Assembly (NCBI GenBank): GCA_018813905.1 | Contig: JAHJAO010000030.1 | Span: 1 to 58,359, forward strand | Reading direction: 5' to 3' | Length of the DNA stretch: 58,359 bases | From: Candidatus Omnitrophota bacterium | GTDB lineage: Bacteria; Omnitrophota; Gorgyraeia; B26-G9 | Part shown: positions 20,954-30,978 of the stretch, in pieces | How positions within the stretch are numbered: the first letter of the stretch is position 1 | How the letters are laid out: each line of letters opens with the position of its first letter | Program-made: the position numbers and the translations under genes | Notes under the pieces: generated by a model | Seen by the model: only the letters and a program-made list of their open reading frames with translations | Told to the model about the DNA's origin: nothing | Database searches by the model: none

Positions 20954-22640
20954 GTGGACCGATATTAAAAACAGCTCGGGCCAAAAACTTATTCTCGTTA
21001 TTCTTGCGGTCTTTTTCTGCCTGCTTTTAGCGGTCATTTTATTGCTTGGCCGCGAATACCTATGGGTGCCGGAAAAAATTCAAGAGGGAAGTATCAGCCG
21101 TAATAATATTTATGCGCCTTTTGATTTTAATTTTAATGGTATTAACGGCGACAGAATCGAGGTTAAAAAGAATGAACTTATTATTCAGCGCGGCGAGAGG
21201 ATTAATAAAACTCAGGAATTGGCTCTGCTGGGATTGCAAAAATTACAAAGGCAGCCCAAAAAGTTGTATTATCTTTTAGGCATAATTTTGCTTTTGATAA
21301 TTTTCGCCGTATTCAGCGTTGTATATATTAATATTTATGGACCGAAAGTGATTTTAAAGACAAAAAATGTATTGTTGTTATGCATCCTGTCGCTGTTTGC
21401 AGTGGTTATAACCAAGGCAACCGTTATTTCTTCCGTTTCGCTGTATTTGATCCCATTGGCAAGTTTTTCGATGCTTGCGGCAATTCTTATCGGACCGGGC
21501 ATGGCTTTTATGTTCACGGTAATTATGAGTGTTTTTATTGGTATTTTGACCGGCGGAAGATTTGAGCTTATGGTTACGATGCTTGCCGGCGGCATTGTTA
21601 GTATTTATGCCGTGCTTAATGTGCGACGGCGGCGCAGTTTAACCAAAGCGGGCGTGCTTATCGGCCTGACGAATATGGTTTCTATCGTCGGCATGGGGCT
21701 GATAAACTTTATACCTTTGAATAATTTAGTTGTCCGTAGCTGCTGGGGGCTGGCCAATGGGATTATATCGGCAATTATTGTTACCGGCGTCCTGCCGATA
21801 TTTGAAATCTTATTTAATATTACTACAAACATAAGTCTGCTTGAGCTGTCTGATTTAAATCAGCCGGTGCTAAAAGAATTAGTTATGAAAGCGCCGGGTA
21901 CTTATCATCACAGTCTGGTTGTGGGGAATTTGGCCGAATCCGCCGCCGAGGCCGTAGGAGCCAATAGCCTGCTTTCCCGCGTAGGCGGCTATTTTCATGA
22001 TATCGGAAAACTAAGAATGGCGCCTTATTTTAGTGAAAACCAAAATTTTGCCGAAGATAAGCATGAGAATTTAAGTCCGAGTATAAGCAGTTTAATCATC
22101 ATCAATCATATCAAAGAGGGCGTGGAACTGGCAAAAAAATATCGTTTAGGCCAGGAAATAATTGATATAATTACTCAGCACCACGGGATGGACGTGGTCT
22201 ATTATTTCTATCATCGCGCCCTGGGCCAACACAGTGAAGAAAAAACTAAAGTGGAAGCGGAGGATTTTCGTTATTCCGGCCCAAAACCCCAGTCCAAAGA
22301 GGCGGCGATTGTCATGCTTGCTGATTCAGTGGAGGCGGCGTCAAAGTCATTGCCGCAGCGCACCCCGGCGAAAATTCAAGATTTGGTTAACCGGATTATA
22401 AACAACAAGTTTATTGACGGGCAGCTTGACGAATGCGATTTAACCTTGAAAGACCTGCATATTATTGCGGAAGTGTTTACTCATATTTTAAACGGTATTT
22501 TTCATGCCCGGGTGGAATATCCCAATTTAAATTTGAACCAGGCCAGTAATGAGCAATATAAAAATAAAGAACTTTCAGAAAAAGATAAAAGTCAATCAGG
22601 CGAAGCTAAAAAGAATAGCAAACGCGATCCTCAAAAATGA
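20913..22640 (+). CDS. Membrane HD-domain phosphohydrolase (7TM-HD/PgpH family)
   Basis: Multiple TM helices then PGTYHHSLVVGNLAESAAE, YFHDIGK, ITQHHG. Confidence 0.9.
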   Translation: MEPKQEKKAPEKTKWTDIKNSSGQKLILVILAVFFCLLLAVILLLGREYLWVPEKIQEGSISRNNIYAPFDFNFNGINGDRIEVKKNELIIQRGERINKTQELALLGLQKLQRQPKKLYYLLGIILLLIIFAVFSVVYINIYGPKVILKTKNVLLLCILSLFAVVITKATVISSVSLYLIPLASFSMLAAILIGPGMAFMFTVIMSVFIGILTGGRFELMVTMLAGGIVSIYAVLNVRRRRSLTKAGVLIGLTNMVSIVGMGLINFIPLNNLVVRSCWGLANGIISAIIVTGVLPIFEILFNITTNISLLELSDLNQPVLKELVMKAPGTYHHSLVVGNLAESAAEAVGANSLLSRVGGYFHDIGKLRMAPYFSENQNFAEDKHENLSPSISSLIIINHIKEGVELAKKYRLGQEIIDIITQHHGMDVVYYFYHRALGQHSEEKTKVEAEDFRYSGPKPQSKEAAIVMLADSVEAASKSLPQRTPAKIQDLVNRIINNKFIDGQLDECDLTLKDLHIIAEVFTHILNGIFHARVEYPNLNLNQASNEQYKNKELSEKDKSQSGEAKKNSKRDPQK

Positions 22641-22983
22641 AAATGCCGGACATAGCGAGGTGAGCATCCTTTTAGTCAGCGATGCAGTTATCCGGAAATT
22701 GAACCGGAAATATTTAAATAAAAATTCGGCTACCGATGTGCTTGCGTTTAGGTTGGGCGATGGGGAATTTGCCCAGATTTGCCCGCAGATTTTAGGTGAT
22801 GTGGTAATTTCCCTGGATACGGCTTGTTATCGGGCGCGCTCACTGAAAATTTGTTTTGAAAAAGAGCTGTCTCTGTATCTGATTCACGGCTTATTGCATC
22901 TTTTGGGGTATGAAGACAAAACCCGGGCAGGATTTTCCCGCATGAAAAGATTGCAAGAGGAGTATCTGTTTTATTATGCATAG
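22549..22983 (+). CDS. ybeY: Endoribonuclease YbeY (rRNA maturation)
   Basis: LNRKYLNKNSATDVLAFRLG, LIHGLLHLLGYED. Confidence 0.93.
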   Translation: MSNIKIKNFQKKIKVNQAKLKRIANAILKNENAGHSEVSILLVSDAVIRKLNRKYLNKNSATDVLAFRLGDGEFAQICPQILGDVVISLDTACYRARSLKICFEKELSLYLIHGLLHLLGYEDKTRAGFSRMKRLQEEYLFYYA

Positions 22984-23680
22984 GCGGAAGATGACGGAAA
23001 GCTTTAATTATTCCATTGAAGGGTTTATGTATGTGTTGAAGTCGCAAAAAAATATGCGGCTGCATTTTTTGCTGGCGGTAATCGCATTGCTTTTGGGAAT
23101 ATACTTTAATTTTACTAAACTTGAGTTTATGATTTTAGTCTTGACGATAACGTTTGTCTTTTTGGCGGAGATGATAAATACGAGCATGGAATTCGTAATT
23201 GACCTGATTACCCCGGAAATTCATCCGTTGGCGCGCATCGTAAAAGACATCTCTGCCGGTGCAGTTCTCGTCGCAGCGGTTAATAGTATTTTTATCGGTT
23301 ATCTTTTGTTTTTAGCCCATTTGCCGACTAAAACGTTTCAGACGACACTTGATTATATAAGACATCAGCCGCTACACATAACATTTATATCTTTGCTGTT
23401 AGTTGTTGCGGTAGTTATTTTCTCTAAAGCCAAGTTAGGCCGGGGGCGGCCGTTGCGCGGCGGAATGCCTTCCGGGCATGCGGCTCTTTCATTTTCCATG
23501 TTAACGATATGTCTGTTTATTACCCAGAGCCGCCTGATAATTGCCATCGTGTTTATGCTTGCTCTTTTGGTTAGCGCAAGCCGGATCCGGCAAAACTATC
23601 ACACGGCAAAGGAGGTATTTGTCGGCGCGCTTTTAGGTACCAGCCTGACAAGCTTGACATTTTTTATTTTACGCTACTAA
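22976..23680 (+). CDS. DgkA-type lipid kinase fused to PAP2-type phosphatase domain
   Basis: N-terminal NMRLHFLLAVIA...FLAEMINTSMEFVIDLI (DgkA), C-terminal GRGRPLRGGMPSGHAALSFS...SRIRQNYHTAKEVFVGALLG (PAP2). Confidence 0.87.
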   Translation: MHRRKMTESFNYSIEGFMYVLKSQKNMRLHFLLAVIALLLGIYFNFTKLEFMILVLTITFVFLAEMINTSMEFVIDLITPEIHPLARIVKDISAGAVLVAAVNSIFIGYLLFLAHLPTKTFQTTLDYIRHQPLHITFISLLLVVAVVIFSKAKLGRGRPLRGGMPSGHAALSFSMLTICLFITQSRLIIAIVFMLALLVSASRIRQNYHTAKEVFVGALLGTSLTSLTFFILRY

Positions 23681-23681
23681 T

Positions 23682-24440
23682 ATGGCAATACATAAATCAG
23701 AAGCATTGATTTTGGAGAGAAGAGATTTTCGGGAAACAAGTTATATCCTGACTCTTTTTACTCTGGATTTTGGAAAAATAAGTGCTCAAGCCAAAGGGGC
23801 AAGGAGAAAAATAGATAAATTCGGCACTAATTTTCTGCCGTTAACGCTTAATAAAGTGGTTTTTTACGAAAACAGCTACGGAAATTTGCATATTTTGAGC
23901 CAGATCGATCTCTTGGACTATTTCGACAAAGTCGGCGATTCTGTCGAAAAATTTACTTCGGCGATGTATTTTTTAGAGCTTGTAAACAGCACTATGCCCT
24001 GGGAACAGAAAAATACGGCAATTTTTAACCTGTTAATGGATTTTTTGCGGTATTTAAACCAACATGACCGTGCCCAGAATATAAGGCAGATTTTTGAAAT
24101 AAAATTTTTAAAGCTTTCCGGATTTAAACCCCATTTTGACAGTTGCGTCCACTGCGGCGCTCCGATTAAAGATGAATGCCGGTTTAGCTATACCCTCGGA
24201 GGGCTATTATGCAATTTGTGCCGATACCGGGATGTGGCCGCAAAACCCGTTATGCCGGGTACGGTAGCGACGATCGAGTATCTGGAAGAGAATAGTCTGG
24301 ATAAGATCCCCAATTTTAAAATTAGCGGCAAAATTCAAAAAGAGCTGGAATTGATATTAAGGAATTTTATCGAGCATCATTTAGGGCAACGGTTTAAAAG
24401 TCTGGAGTTTTTAGAAAAATTGAGGGTTTCTTATGTCTAA
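23682..24440 (+). CDS. recO: DNA repair protein RecO
   Basis: SEALILERRDFRETSYILTLFT; C-H-C-G zinc motif SCVHCGAP...CNLCR. Confidence 0.92.
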   Translation: MAIHKSEALILERRDFRETSYILTLFTLDFGKISAQAKGARRKIDKFGTNFLPLTLNKVVFYENSYGNLHILSQIDLLDYFDKVGDSVEKFTSAMYFLELVNSTMPWEQKNTAIFNLLMDFLRYLNQHDRAQNIRQIFEIKFLKLSGFKPHFDSCVHCGAPIKDECRFSYTLGGLLCNLCRYRDVAAKPVMPGTVATIEYLEENSLDKIPNFKISGKIQKELELILRNFIEHHLGQRFKSLEFLEKLRVSYV

Positions 24441-25764
24441 TGCGTTAATGGAACAGGTGGTATCTCTTTGCAAGCGCCGGGGCTTCATATTCCCGGGATC
24501 GGAAATTTACGGGGGATTAAGCAGCAGCTGGGATTACGGGCCGTTGGGGGTGGAATTGAAGCGCAATCTGAAGCAGGCCTGGTGGAAGGCTGCCGTTCAT
24601 TTACGGGATGATATGGAAGGGCTAGATAGCGGTATTCTTATGCATCCGTCGATCTGGCGTGCCTCCGGGCACATTGAAGGCTTTACCGATCCGTTAGTTG
24701 ATTGCAAGGCTTGTAAGAAGAGATTTCGCGAGGACCAGCTAAACTTGTCTGATAACGGCAAGACAAAGATGTGTCCTGAATGCGGCCAAATTATCGATTT
24801 GGGCCAGAATCCGCCCCGCATGTTTAATCTGATGCTCAAGACCTATCTTGGTCCGGTCGAAGATGAAGGCGCGGTTACTTATCTTCGCCCGGAAACAGCG
24901 CAGGGTATTTTTGTGAATTTTTTAAACGTTATCAATACGCGGCATCGCAAACTCCCCTTTGGCGTTGCTCAGATCGGGAAAAGTTTTCGCAACGAAATCA
25001 CGCCCGGTAATTTTACTTTCCGCACACGTGAATTTGAGCAGATGGAGATTGAATATTTTGTAGCGCCTGAAGAAGCGGATGTTTGGTATCGTAAATGGAT
25101 AGATTTACGTCTTGATTGGTATCTGGAACTGGGGATGAAAAAGGAAAATCTGCGTTTGCGTGAACACGCAAAAGAGGAGCTGGCCCATTACGCCAAAAGC
25201 TGTACGGATATCGAATATCAGTTTCCTTTCGGCTGGTCGGAGCTGGAAGGTATTGCTAACCGGCGGGACTTTGATTTAAAACAGCACGCGCATTTAAGCG
25301 GCAAAGACCTGACCTATTTTGATCAGGCGCGTAATTTGAGATTCCTGCCTTATGTTATTGAGCCTTCCGGAGGAGTGGACCGGGCGGTTTTGGCTTTTGT
25401 CGTGGACGCGTATCGGCAAGAAAAAGTGAATGATGGAACGCGCGTGGTTTTGGGGCTGGACAAAAGCTTAGCCCCGTTTAAAATCGCGGTTTTACCTTTG
25501 CTTAAAAAAAACGAAAAGGTTGTGGCATTAGCCAAGAAAATTAATTATGTCCTAAAAAATAAATTTATGGTAAAATACGACGATACTGCGTCTATCGGCA
25601 AGCTATACCGGCGTCAAGACGAAATCGGCACGTTATATTGCGTAACGGTTGATCCGGAGACTCTTGAGGATAATAAAGTCACGGTTCGCGATCGCGATAC
25701 GATGTTGCAGGACCGGGTAAGTATTGAGTCGCTCGAAAAATATTTTCAAGAAAAAGGACTTTAA
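24433..25764 (+). CDS. glyS: Glycyl-tRNA synthetase (single-chain type)
   Basis: GFIFPGSEIYGGLSSSWDYGPLGVELK, YLRPETAQGIFVNF, GVAQIGKSFRNEITP. Confidence 0.96.
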   Translation: MSNALMEQVVSLCKRRGFIFPGSEIYGGLSSSWDYGPLGVELKRNLKQAWWKAAVHLRDDMEGLDSGILMHPSIWRASGHIEGFTDPLVDCKACKKRFREDQLNLSDNGKTKMCPECGQIIDLGQNPPRMFNLMLKTYLGPVEDEGAVTYLRPETAQGIFVNFLNVINTRHRKLPFGVAQIGKSFRNEITPGNFTFRTREFEQMEIEYFVAPEEADVWYRKWIDLRLDWYLELGMKKENLRLREHAKEELAHYAKSCTDIEYQFPFGWSELEGIANRRDFDLKQHAHLSGKDLTYFDQARNLRFLPYVIEPSGGVDRAVLAFVVDAYRQEKVNDGTRVVLGLDKSLAPFKIAVLPLLKKNEKVVALAKKINYVLKNKFMVKYDDTASIGKLYRRQDEIGTLYCVTVDPETLEDNKVTVRDRDTMLQDRVSIESLEKYFQEKGL

Positions 25765-25801
25765 TTAAACAGAGGTTTACAAGAGGAGGATTTAAGATAA
25801 G

Positions 25802-28483
25802 ATGGCAAAAAAATATGTATACTTCTTTGGAAATGGTAAAGCGGAAGGAAATGCGCAGATGAAATCTGTTTTAGGGGGAAAAGGCGCTAATCTCGCCGAG
25901 ATGGCCAGAATCGGCGTTCCGGTTCCCGGCGGGTTTACGATTTCTACGGAAGTCTGCGATTATTATTATAAGCACGGGGAAAAATATCCACAGGAATTAC
26001 AGGCGCAGATCAATCAGAATATCGCAAAGCTTGAGCAAGTTATGCAGGCAAAACTGGGCGATGAAAAGAATCCGCTCTTGGTTTCGGTGCGCAGCGGCGC
26101 GGCTGCTTCCATGCCGGGGATGATGGATACGGTTTTAAATCTTGGCTTAAATGATGAAGCGGTAAGCGGTTTGGCGAAAAAAGCCGCGAATAAACGTTTT
26201 GCCTGGGATGCCTATCGGCGGTTTATCGATATGTTTTCCGATGTGGTTATGGGCGTGCCGCATGAGCACTTTGAGGCAAAACTTTCTCAACTTAAGAAAA
26301 AATATAATGTAAAACTCGATACGCAGTTAAATGCCGAACAACTGCAGGAATTGGTTGCCGAATATAAAAAAGTATTTAAAAAATTCACAAATAAACCTTT
26401 TCCTACCGACGCAAAAGAACAGCTCATGGCGGCGATTAATGCCGTGTTCGGTTCCTGGAATACGGAACGGGCGGTGGTGTACAGAAGAATTAATAAAATA
26501 ACGGGTTTGCTGGGAACGGCGGTTAATGTTCAGGCCATGGTTTTCGGCAATATGGGCGATACTTCCGGCACCGGCGTGGCTTTTACCCGGAATCCGGCTA
26601 CGGGAGAAAAGGAGTTTTTCGGAGAATTTTTGATCAATGCTCAAGGTGAAGACGTGGTTGCGGGAATAAGGACACCTGAACCGATAAAGGAACTGAAACG
26701 GCAGATGCCGAAGATATATAAAGAATTAGATGATATCAGAAACCGTCTCGAAAAACACTATCGGGATATGCAGGATGTGGAATTCACCTTTCAGGAGAAA
26801 AAACTATACATGCTGCAAACGCGTACCGGTAAACGTACGGGTCTGGCTGCGGTGAAAATCGCTTGTGATATGGTAAAGGAAAAGCTTATCGACCCCAAGG
26901 AAGCGTTGTTGCGCATTGAGGGCGAACAGCTCAATCAGCTGTTGTTTCCGATTTTTGACCTCAAAGTCAAAGCCGCGGCGAAAAGGATTGCTCGGGGTTT
27001 GCCCGCCGGCCCGGGCGCTGCTTCCGGACAAGTTGTTTTTAGCGCAACTGAGGCGGAGGATTGGAACAGAAAGGGCAAAAAGGTTATTCTGGCGCGCCAC
27101 GAAACTTCTCCGGAAGATGTCGCGGGAATGAATGCTGCTGCCGGAATCCTGACCTCGACCGGCGGGATGACCTCCCATGCTGCAGTGGTCGCCCGGGGTT
27201 GGGGAAAATGCTGTATTGTCGGCTGCGCGGCATTAAATATAAATTATAATAAAAAAGAAATCACAACCGGGAATTTGATAATCAAAGAAGGAGATTGGAT
27301 TTCTTTGGATGGCGCGACCGGAGAAATTATGCTGGGCGATATTAAAGCGTCCTCCAGTCCGGTTATTGCCGGTGTTGTCGAGAGAAATAAAACAGCTAGA
27401 AAGCATGATATTTATAATGAGTTTGTTCAAATCATGAAATGGGCGGATCAATACCGAAAACTGCGCGTGCGGACAAATGCGGACACGCCAAAAGACGCCC
27501 AGATAGCGCGCAGCCTGGGGGCGGAAGGAATCGGCTTAACCCGGACAGAACATATGTTCTTCGAAGGCGAAAGGATTTGGGCGATACGCGAATTTATATT
27601 GGCGCAGGATAAACAGACGCGGGAGAAAGCGCTTAAGAAATTACTTCCTTACCAGAGAAAGGATTTTGAGGGTATTTTTGAGGAAATGAACGGCTTGCCT
27701 GTTACCATCAGGTTGCTGGATCCGCCGCTCCACGAATTTTTGCCAAACGATGCCCCCGGGCAAAAAGAAATGGCCAGACGCATGGATATAAGTGAGGAAA
27801 AGGTGCGGGAACTTGTGCAAAACTTGCATGAATTAAATCCGATGCTCGGCCACCGCGGCTGCCGTTTGTCCATTACTTATCCGGAACTCTGCGTGATGCA
27901 GTCGACGGCGATAATCGAAGCGGCATGCAGCATGAGTAAGAAAGGCATTAAGGTTATGCCGGAAATAATGATCCCGCTTATTGGCACTAAAACCGAATTC
28001 GATAATTTAGAGCCGATTATTCGCAAAACCGCAGATGAGATAATCCGGCGGGAAAAAACGCCAGTTAAATATCTTGTGGGGACGATGATCGAAATCCCGC
28101 GGGCGGCTTTAATCGCAGACAAAATAGCGGAGAGGGCGGAATTTTTCTCTTTCGGCACTAATGACCTTACCCAGATGACTTTTGGTTACAGCCGCGACGA
28201 TGCCGGGGTGTTTTTGACCGAATATATCGAGAAGAAAATCTTAAGTGATGATCCGTTTCAATCTATTGATACTGAAGGCGTGGGAAAACTTGTGCAGATC
28301 GCGGTATCTGGTGGTAGAAAAATCCGCAAAGGGCTCAAATGCGGTATCTGCGGGGAACACGGAGGTGATCCGCGGTCTATAGTTTTCTGCCACGAGGCGG
28401 GGTTAGATTATGTCAGTTGCTCTCCTTATCGGGTGCCGATTGCGCGGCTGGCGGCAGCCCAGGCTGTCTTAATGAAAAAATGA
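25802..28483 (+). CDS. ppdK: Pyruvate, phosphate dikinase
   Basis: LGGKGANLAEMARIGVPVPGGFTIS, GGMTSHAAVVARGWGKCCIVGC, full-length architecture. Confidence 0.97.
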   Translation: MAKKYVYFFGNGKAEGNAQMKSVLGGKGANLAEMARIGVPVPGGFTISTEVCDYYYKHGEKYPQELQAQINQNIAKLEQVMQAKLGDEKNPLLVSVRSGAAASMPGMMDTVLNLGLNDEAVSGLAKKAANKRFAWDAYRRFIDMFSDVVMGVPHEHFEAKLSQLKKKYNVKLDTQLNAEQLQELVAEYKKVFKKFTNKPFPTDAKEQLMAAINAVFGSWNTERAVVYRRINKITGLLGTAVNVQAMVFGNMGDTSGTGVAFTRNPATGEKEFFGEFLINAQGEDVVAGIRTPEPIKELKRQMPKIYKELDDIRNRLEKHYRDMQDVEFTFQEKKLYMLQTRTGKRTGLAAVKIACDMVKEKLIDPKEALLRIEGEQLNQLLFPIFDLKVKAAAKRIARGLPAGPGAASGQVVFSATEAEDWNRKGKKVILARHETSPEDVAGMNAAAGILTSTGGMTSHAAVVARGWGKCCIVGCAALNINYNKKEITTGNLIIKEGDWISLDGATGEIMLGDIKASSSPVIAGVVERNKTARKHDIYNEFVQIMKWADQYRKLRVRTNADTPKDAQIARSLGAEGIGLTRTEHMFFEGERIWAIREFILAQDKQTREKALKKLLPYQRKDFEGIFEEMNGLPVTIRLLDPPLHEFLPNDAPGQKEMARRMDISEEKVRELVQNLHELNPMLGHRGCRLSITYPELCVMQSTAIIEAACSMSKKGIKVMPEIMIPLIGTKTEFDNLEPIIRKTADEIIRREKTPVKYLVGTMIEIPRAALIADKIAERAEFFSFGTNDLTQMTFGYSRDDAGVFLTEYIEKKILSDDPFQSIDTEGVGKLVQIAVSGGRKIRKGLKCGICGEHGGDPRSIVFCHEAGLDYVSCSPYRVPIARLAAAQAVLMKK

Positions 28484-28505
28484 TATAGATAAGTGTTTTA
28501 TCGCT

Positions 28506-29312
28506 ATGGATCCAATTCGGCTATATTTAAAAGATATTAAAAACATTCCGCTTTTAACTCCGGAAGATGAATTAAAGATATCTAAACGGGCAAAACGCGG
28601 TAATGCCCAAGCCCGCAAGCTCATGATCAGTTCAAATTTGCGGCTGGTTGTTAACATTGCCAAAAAATACAGCTTCTTGGGCGTGTCTATGACCGATTTA
28701 ATCGAAGAGGGCAACCTGGGCTTGATGAAAGCGGTGCATAAATATGATCCCAGCAAGGGATACCGTTTCAGCACTTATGCGGCTTGGTGGATCCGGCAGT
28801 TTATAACCCGTGCGATCGCTAACCAAAGCAAAACGATTCGCGTGCCCGTTTATCTTACGGAAACAATTACTAAATGGCGGCGGGTTACCGAGCGGTTGAC
28901 CCAGAAGCTTGGCCGTACGCCAACCTTAAGAGAGCTGGCAAAAAAAATGCGCATTACGATTAAAAAGGCAAAACGGATCAGCGAAATTATTACGAACACC
29001 ACTTCTTTGCATAAGCCCATCGGAGACGACTCATCCGGCGAGTTTATGGACCTGATCGAAGACGAGTCGGCAGTTTCCCCCTTTGACGAATTGAGCAGAT
29101 TGTTGCGTCAGGAAAAGATTTCCGAGCTGCTTAATAGAATGTCCGAACGCGAGAAAAAGATTTTAATCTTAAGATATGGCCTGGAAGATAATATCTTCAG
29201 GACTCTGGAGGAAACCGCAAAATATTTTAAAATCAGCCGTGAGCGTGTACGCCAGATAGAGAATAACGCTTTAAATAAATTGAGGGTATATTTAAAGGAG
29301 GCCGAAGGATGA
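28506..29312 (+). CDS. RNA polymerase sigma-70 family factor (RpoD/RpoS-like)
   Basis: [36 protein letters not shown]-terminal [18 protein letters not shown]. Confidence 0.93.
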   Translation: MDPIRLYLKDIKNIPLLTPEDELKISKRAKRGNAQARKLMISSNLRLVVNIAKKYSFLGVSMTDLIEEGNLGLMKAVHKYDPSKGYRFSTYAAWWIRQFITRAIANQSKTIRVPVYLTETITKWRRVTERLTQKLGRTPTLRELAKKMRITIKKAKRISEIITNTTSLHKPIGDDSSGEFMDLIEDESAVSPFDELSRLLRQEKISELLNRMSEREKKILILRYGLEDNIFRTLEETAKYFKISRERVRQIENNALNKLRVYLKEAEG

Positions 29313-29833
29313 ACCAGACAGAACGCCTTGCTAAGTCCATACGGGATATCCCCGACTTTCCCAAGCCGGGCATAATATTTAAAGATATCACCACACTTTT
29401 ACAAAATCCTAAGACATTTAAGATGGCGTTAGATGCCCTTTATGCCCGGTATAAAAATCAAAAGATTGATAAGGTAGTTTGTGTTGAGGCGCGGGGTTTT
29501 ATATTCGGTTCGGTTTTGGCCTATAAATTGGGTGCGGGGCTGGTTTTGGTGCGCAAAAAAGGAAAACTGCCTTATAACACTTATGGCATTACCTACGCGC
29601 TTGAATACGGCAAAGACACCCTGCAGATTCATCAGGACGCGGTTTGCGTCAACGAAAAAATTTTAGTGGTTGATGACCTTTTGGCTACGGGGGGAACAAT
29701 TGCGGCTGTTTGCCGTTTGCTTAAAAAAATGAAGGCGAAAATCGTGGGCGTAGCCTTTCTGATCGAACTTACCTTTTTGCCCGGACGCAAAAAACTCAAA
29801 AATCATCCGGTTTTTTCCTTGATAAAATTCTAA
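29309..29833 (+). CDS. apt: Adenine phosphoribosyltransferase
   Basis: [36 protein letters not shown]. Confidence 0.95.
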   Translation: MNQTERLAKSIRDIPDFPKPGIIFKDITTLLQNPKTFKMALDALYARYKNQKIDKVVCVEARGFIFGSVLAYKLGAGLVLVRKKGKLPYNTYGITYALEYGKDTLQIHQDAVCVNEKILVVDDLLATGGTIAAVCRLLKKMKAKIVGVAFLIELTFLPGRKKLKNHPVFSLIKF

Positions 29834-29933
29834 CGTTCCGGGAAACCATATTCCATATAAACGAAAAGGGAATTTGTTATTTCAAATTGACACCGGTCCA
29901 GGCCGGTGGTAGTATTATTATGAGAAGTGATAA

Positions 29934-30653
29934 ATGAAAATGGCCAAAAAGCAAGAGGTAGCCATGAAAAATATAACCATGCTGATGCTGGCATTTATTT
30001 TTTTGGTCTCCGGATGTTCCCGCGGGGGCGGGGCAAAATTGGTGGTGAAAGAACAAGATATCTTAGATTCGGATATTCAAGCCCGAAAGGAACTTTCAAA
30101 ACTCGAGGCCGATAAAATTATCTCCAAGGACATCTGGCGCAACAAACTTGTTTGCAGTATTAAAATGAATTCCAACGGTTCGCAGCGCGATATTTTTATG
30201 GCCGACCTTGACGGCTCGCAAACTACACAGCTTACCTCGACTAAATCTTATAACGCCTCGCCGAAATGGCTTTGGGGCGGTAAGTTCATCGGCTATTATT
30301 CATTACCCACGCAAGTTACGGTGTTGGATTTGTCCGGTAAAATAATAAAAAAGTTTAGATTTGAAAACCGCAGTTTCTGTGAAATATTCAACGATAAAAT
30401 TATTTTCTTTGCCAACGGCAAATTCTATCAGATTATCGACGAGACCTTAAATCTTAAGGAGCTTTTTGAAATACCTGAGGCCAATTACGAATTAAAAGCT
30501 ATTTTTATCAAGCCGGAAGGCGTGTATTTCAAAATAACCAAAAAAGGCAATTTTGGCTTTTCCGAGAAAACGGAGTGTTACTTTCTTAATTATTCCGGCG
30601 AGTCTCAGCGTATGGAAAAAGAAAAATTCAATAATTTAATGTTCGAGTCTTGA
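29934..30653 (+). CDS. Predicted lipoprotein with TolB-like beta-propeller fragment
   Basis: Signal peptide and lipobox FLVSGC; DIFMADLDGSQTTQLTSTKSYNASPKW resembles a TolB-type repeat. Confidence 0.6.
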   Translation: MKMAKKQEVAMKNITMLMLAFIFLVSGCSRGGGAKLVVKEQDILDSDIQARKELSKLEADKIISKDIWRNKLVCSIKMNSNGSQRDIFMADLDGSQTTQLTSTKSYNASPKWLWGGKFIGYYSLPTQVTVLDLSGKIIKKFRFENRSFCEIFNDKIIFFANGKFYQIIDETLNLKELFEIPEANYELKAIFIKPEGVYFKITKKGNFGFSEKTECYFLNYSGESQRMEKEKFNNLMFES

Positions 30654-30733
30654 CCCGCTGGTTATCCCCGCAATTGTCCTAACCGTATAATTTTGCGCAA
30701 GTTAAATAAAAATAGCTTTTTAGCGGCTACGGC

Positions 30734-30761
30734 TTGATTTTTAATCCGGATGTGTTACAAT
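30734..30761 (+). promoter_or_regulatory. Putative promoter for tRNA-Arg transcript (TTGATT-N16-TACAAT)
   Basis: -35-like 30734-30739, 16-nt spacer, -10 30756-30761. Confidence 0.5.
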
Positions 30762-30779
30762 ATCTCCAGAATAGATTTA

Positions 30780-30853
30780 CCCCTGTAGCTTCCTCCTGCG
30801 TTGGGAATGGAAAATAGGCAGGAAAGCGGGCTCCGGAGGACGAGACGCTACAG
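30780..30853 (+). other. Structured leader element upstream of tRNA-Arg with tRNA 5'-end similarity
   Basis: CTGTAGC(30783-30789)/GCTACAG(30847-30853) and TCCTCC(30791-30796)/GGAGGA(30835-30840) pairings; shares CCCCTGTAGCT with tRNA 5' end. Confidence 0.5.
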
Positions 30854-30872
30854 TTTGGATATTGAACCAAGT

Positions 30873-30949
30873 GCCCCTGTAGCTCAGAAGGATAGAGCAT
30901 CGGTTTCCTAAACCGAGTGCCGGACGTTCAAATCGTCTCAGGGGCACCA
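30873..30949 (+). tRNA. tRNA-Arg (anticodon CCT), encoded CCA
   Basis: Acceptor GCCCCTG/CAGGGGC, anticodon arm TCGGT-TTCCTAA-ACCGA, TTCAAATC T-arm, ACCA. Confidence 0.93.
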
Positions 30950-30978
30950 TTTAAAAATTAAGATATTTTTGTCATATC

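Noticed and set aside
30780-30853. Interpretation of the tRNA-Arg leader element as bacterial SRP (4.5S) RNA or a second tRNA
   Set aside because: It lacks the conserved SRP GGAAGGAAGCAG-type loop, and no cloverleaf can be formed beyond the shared 5' segment.
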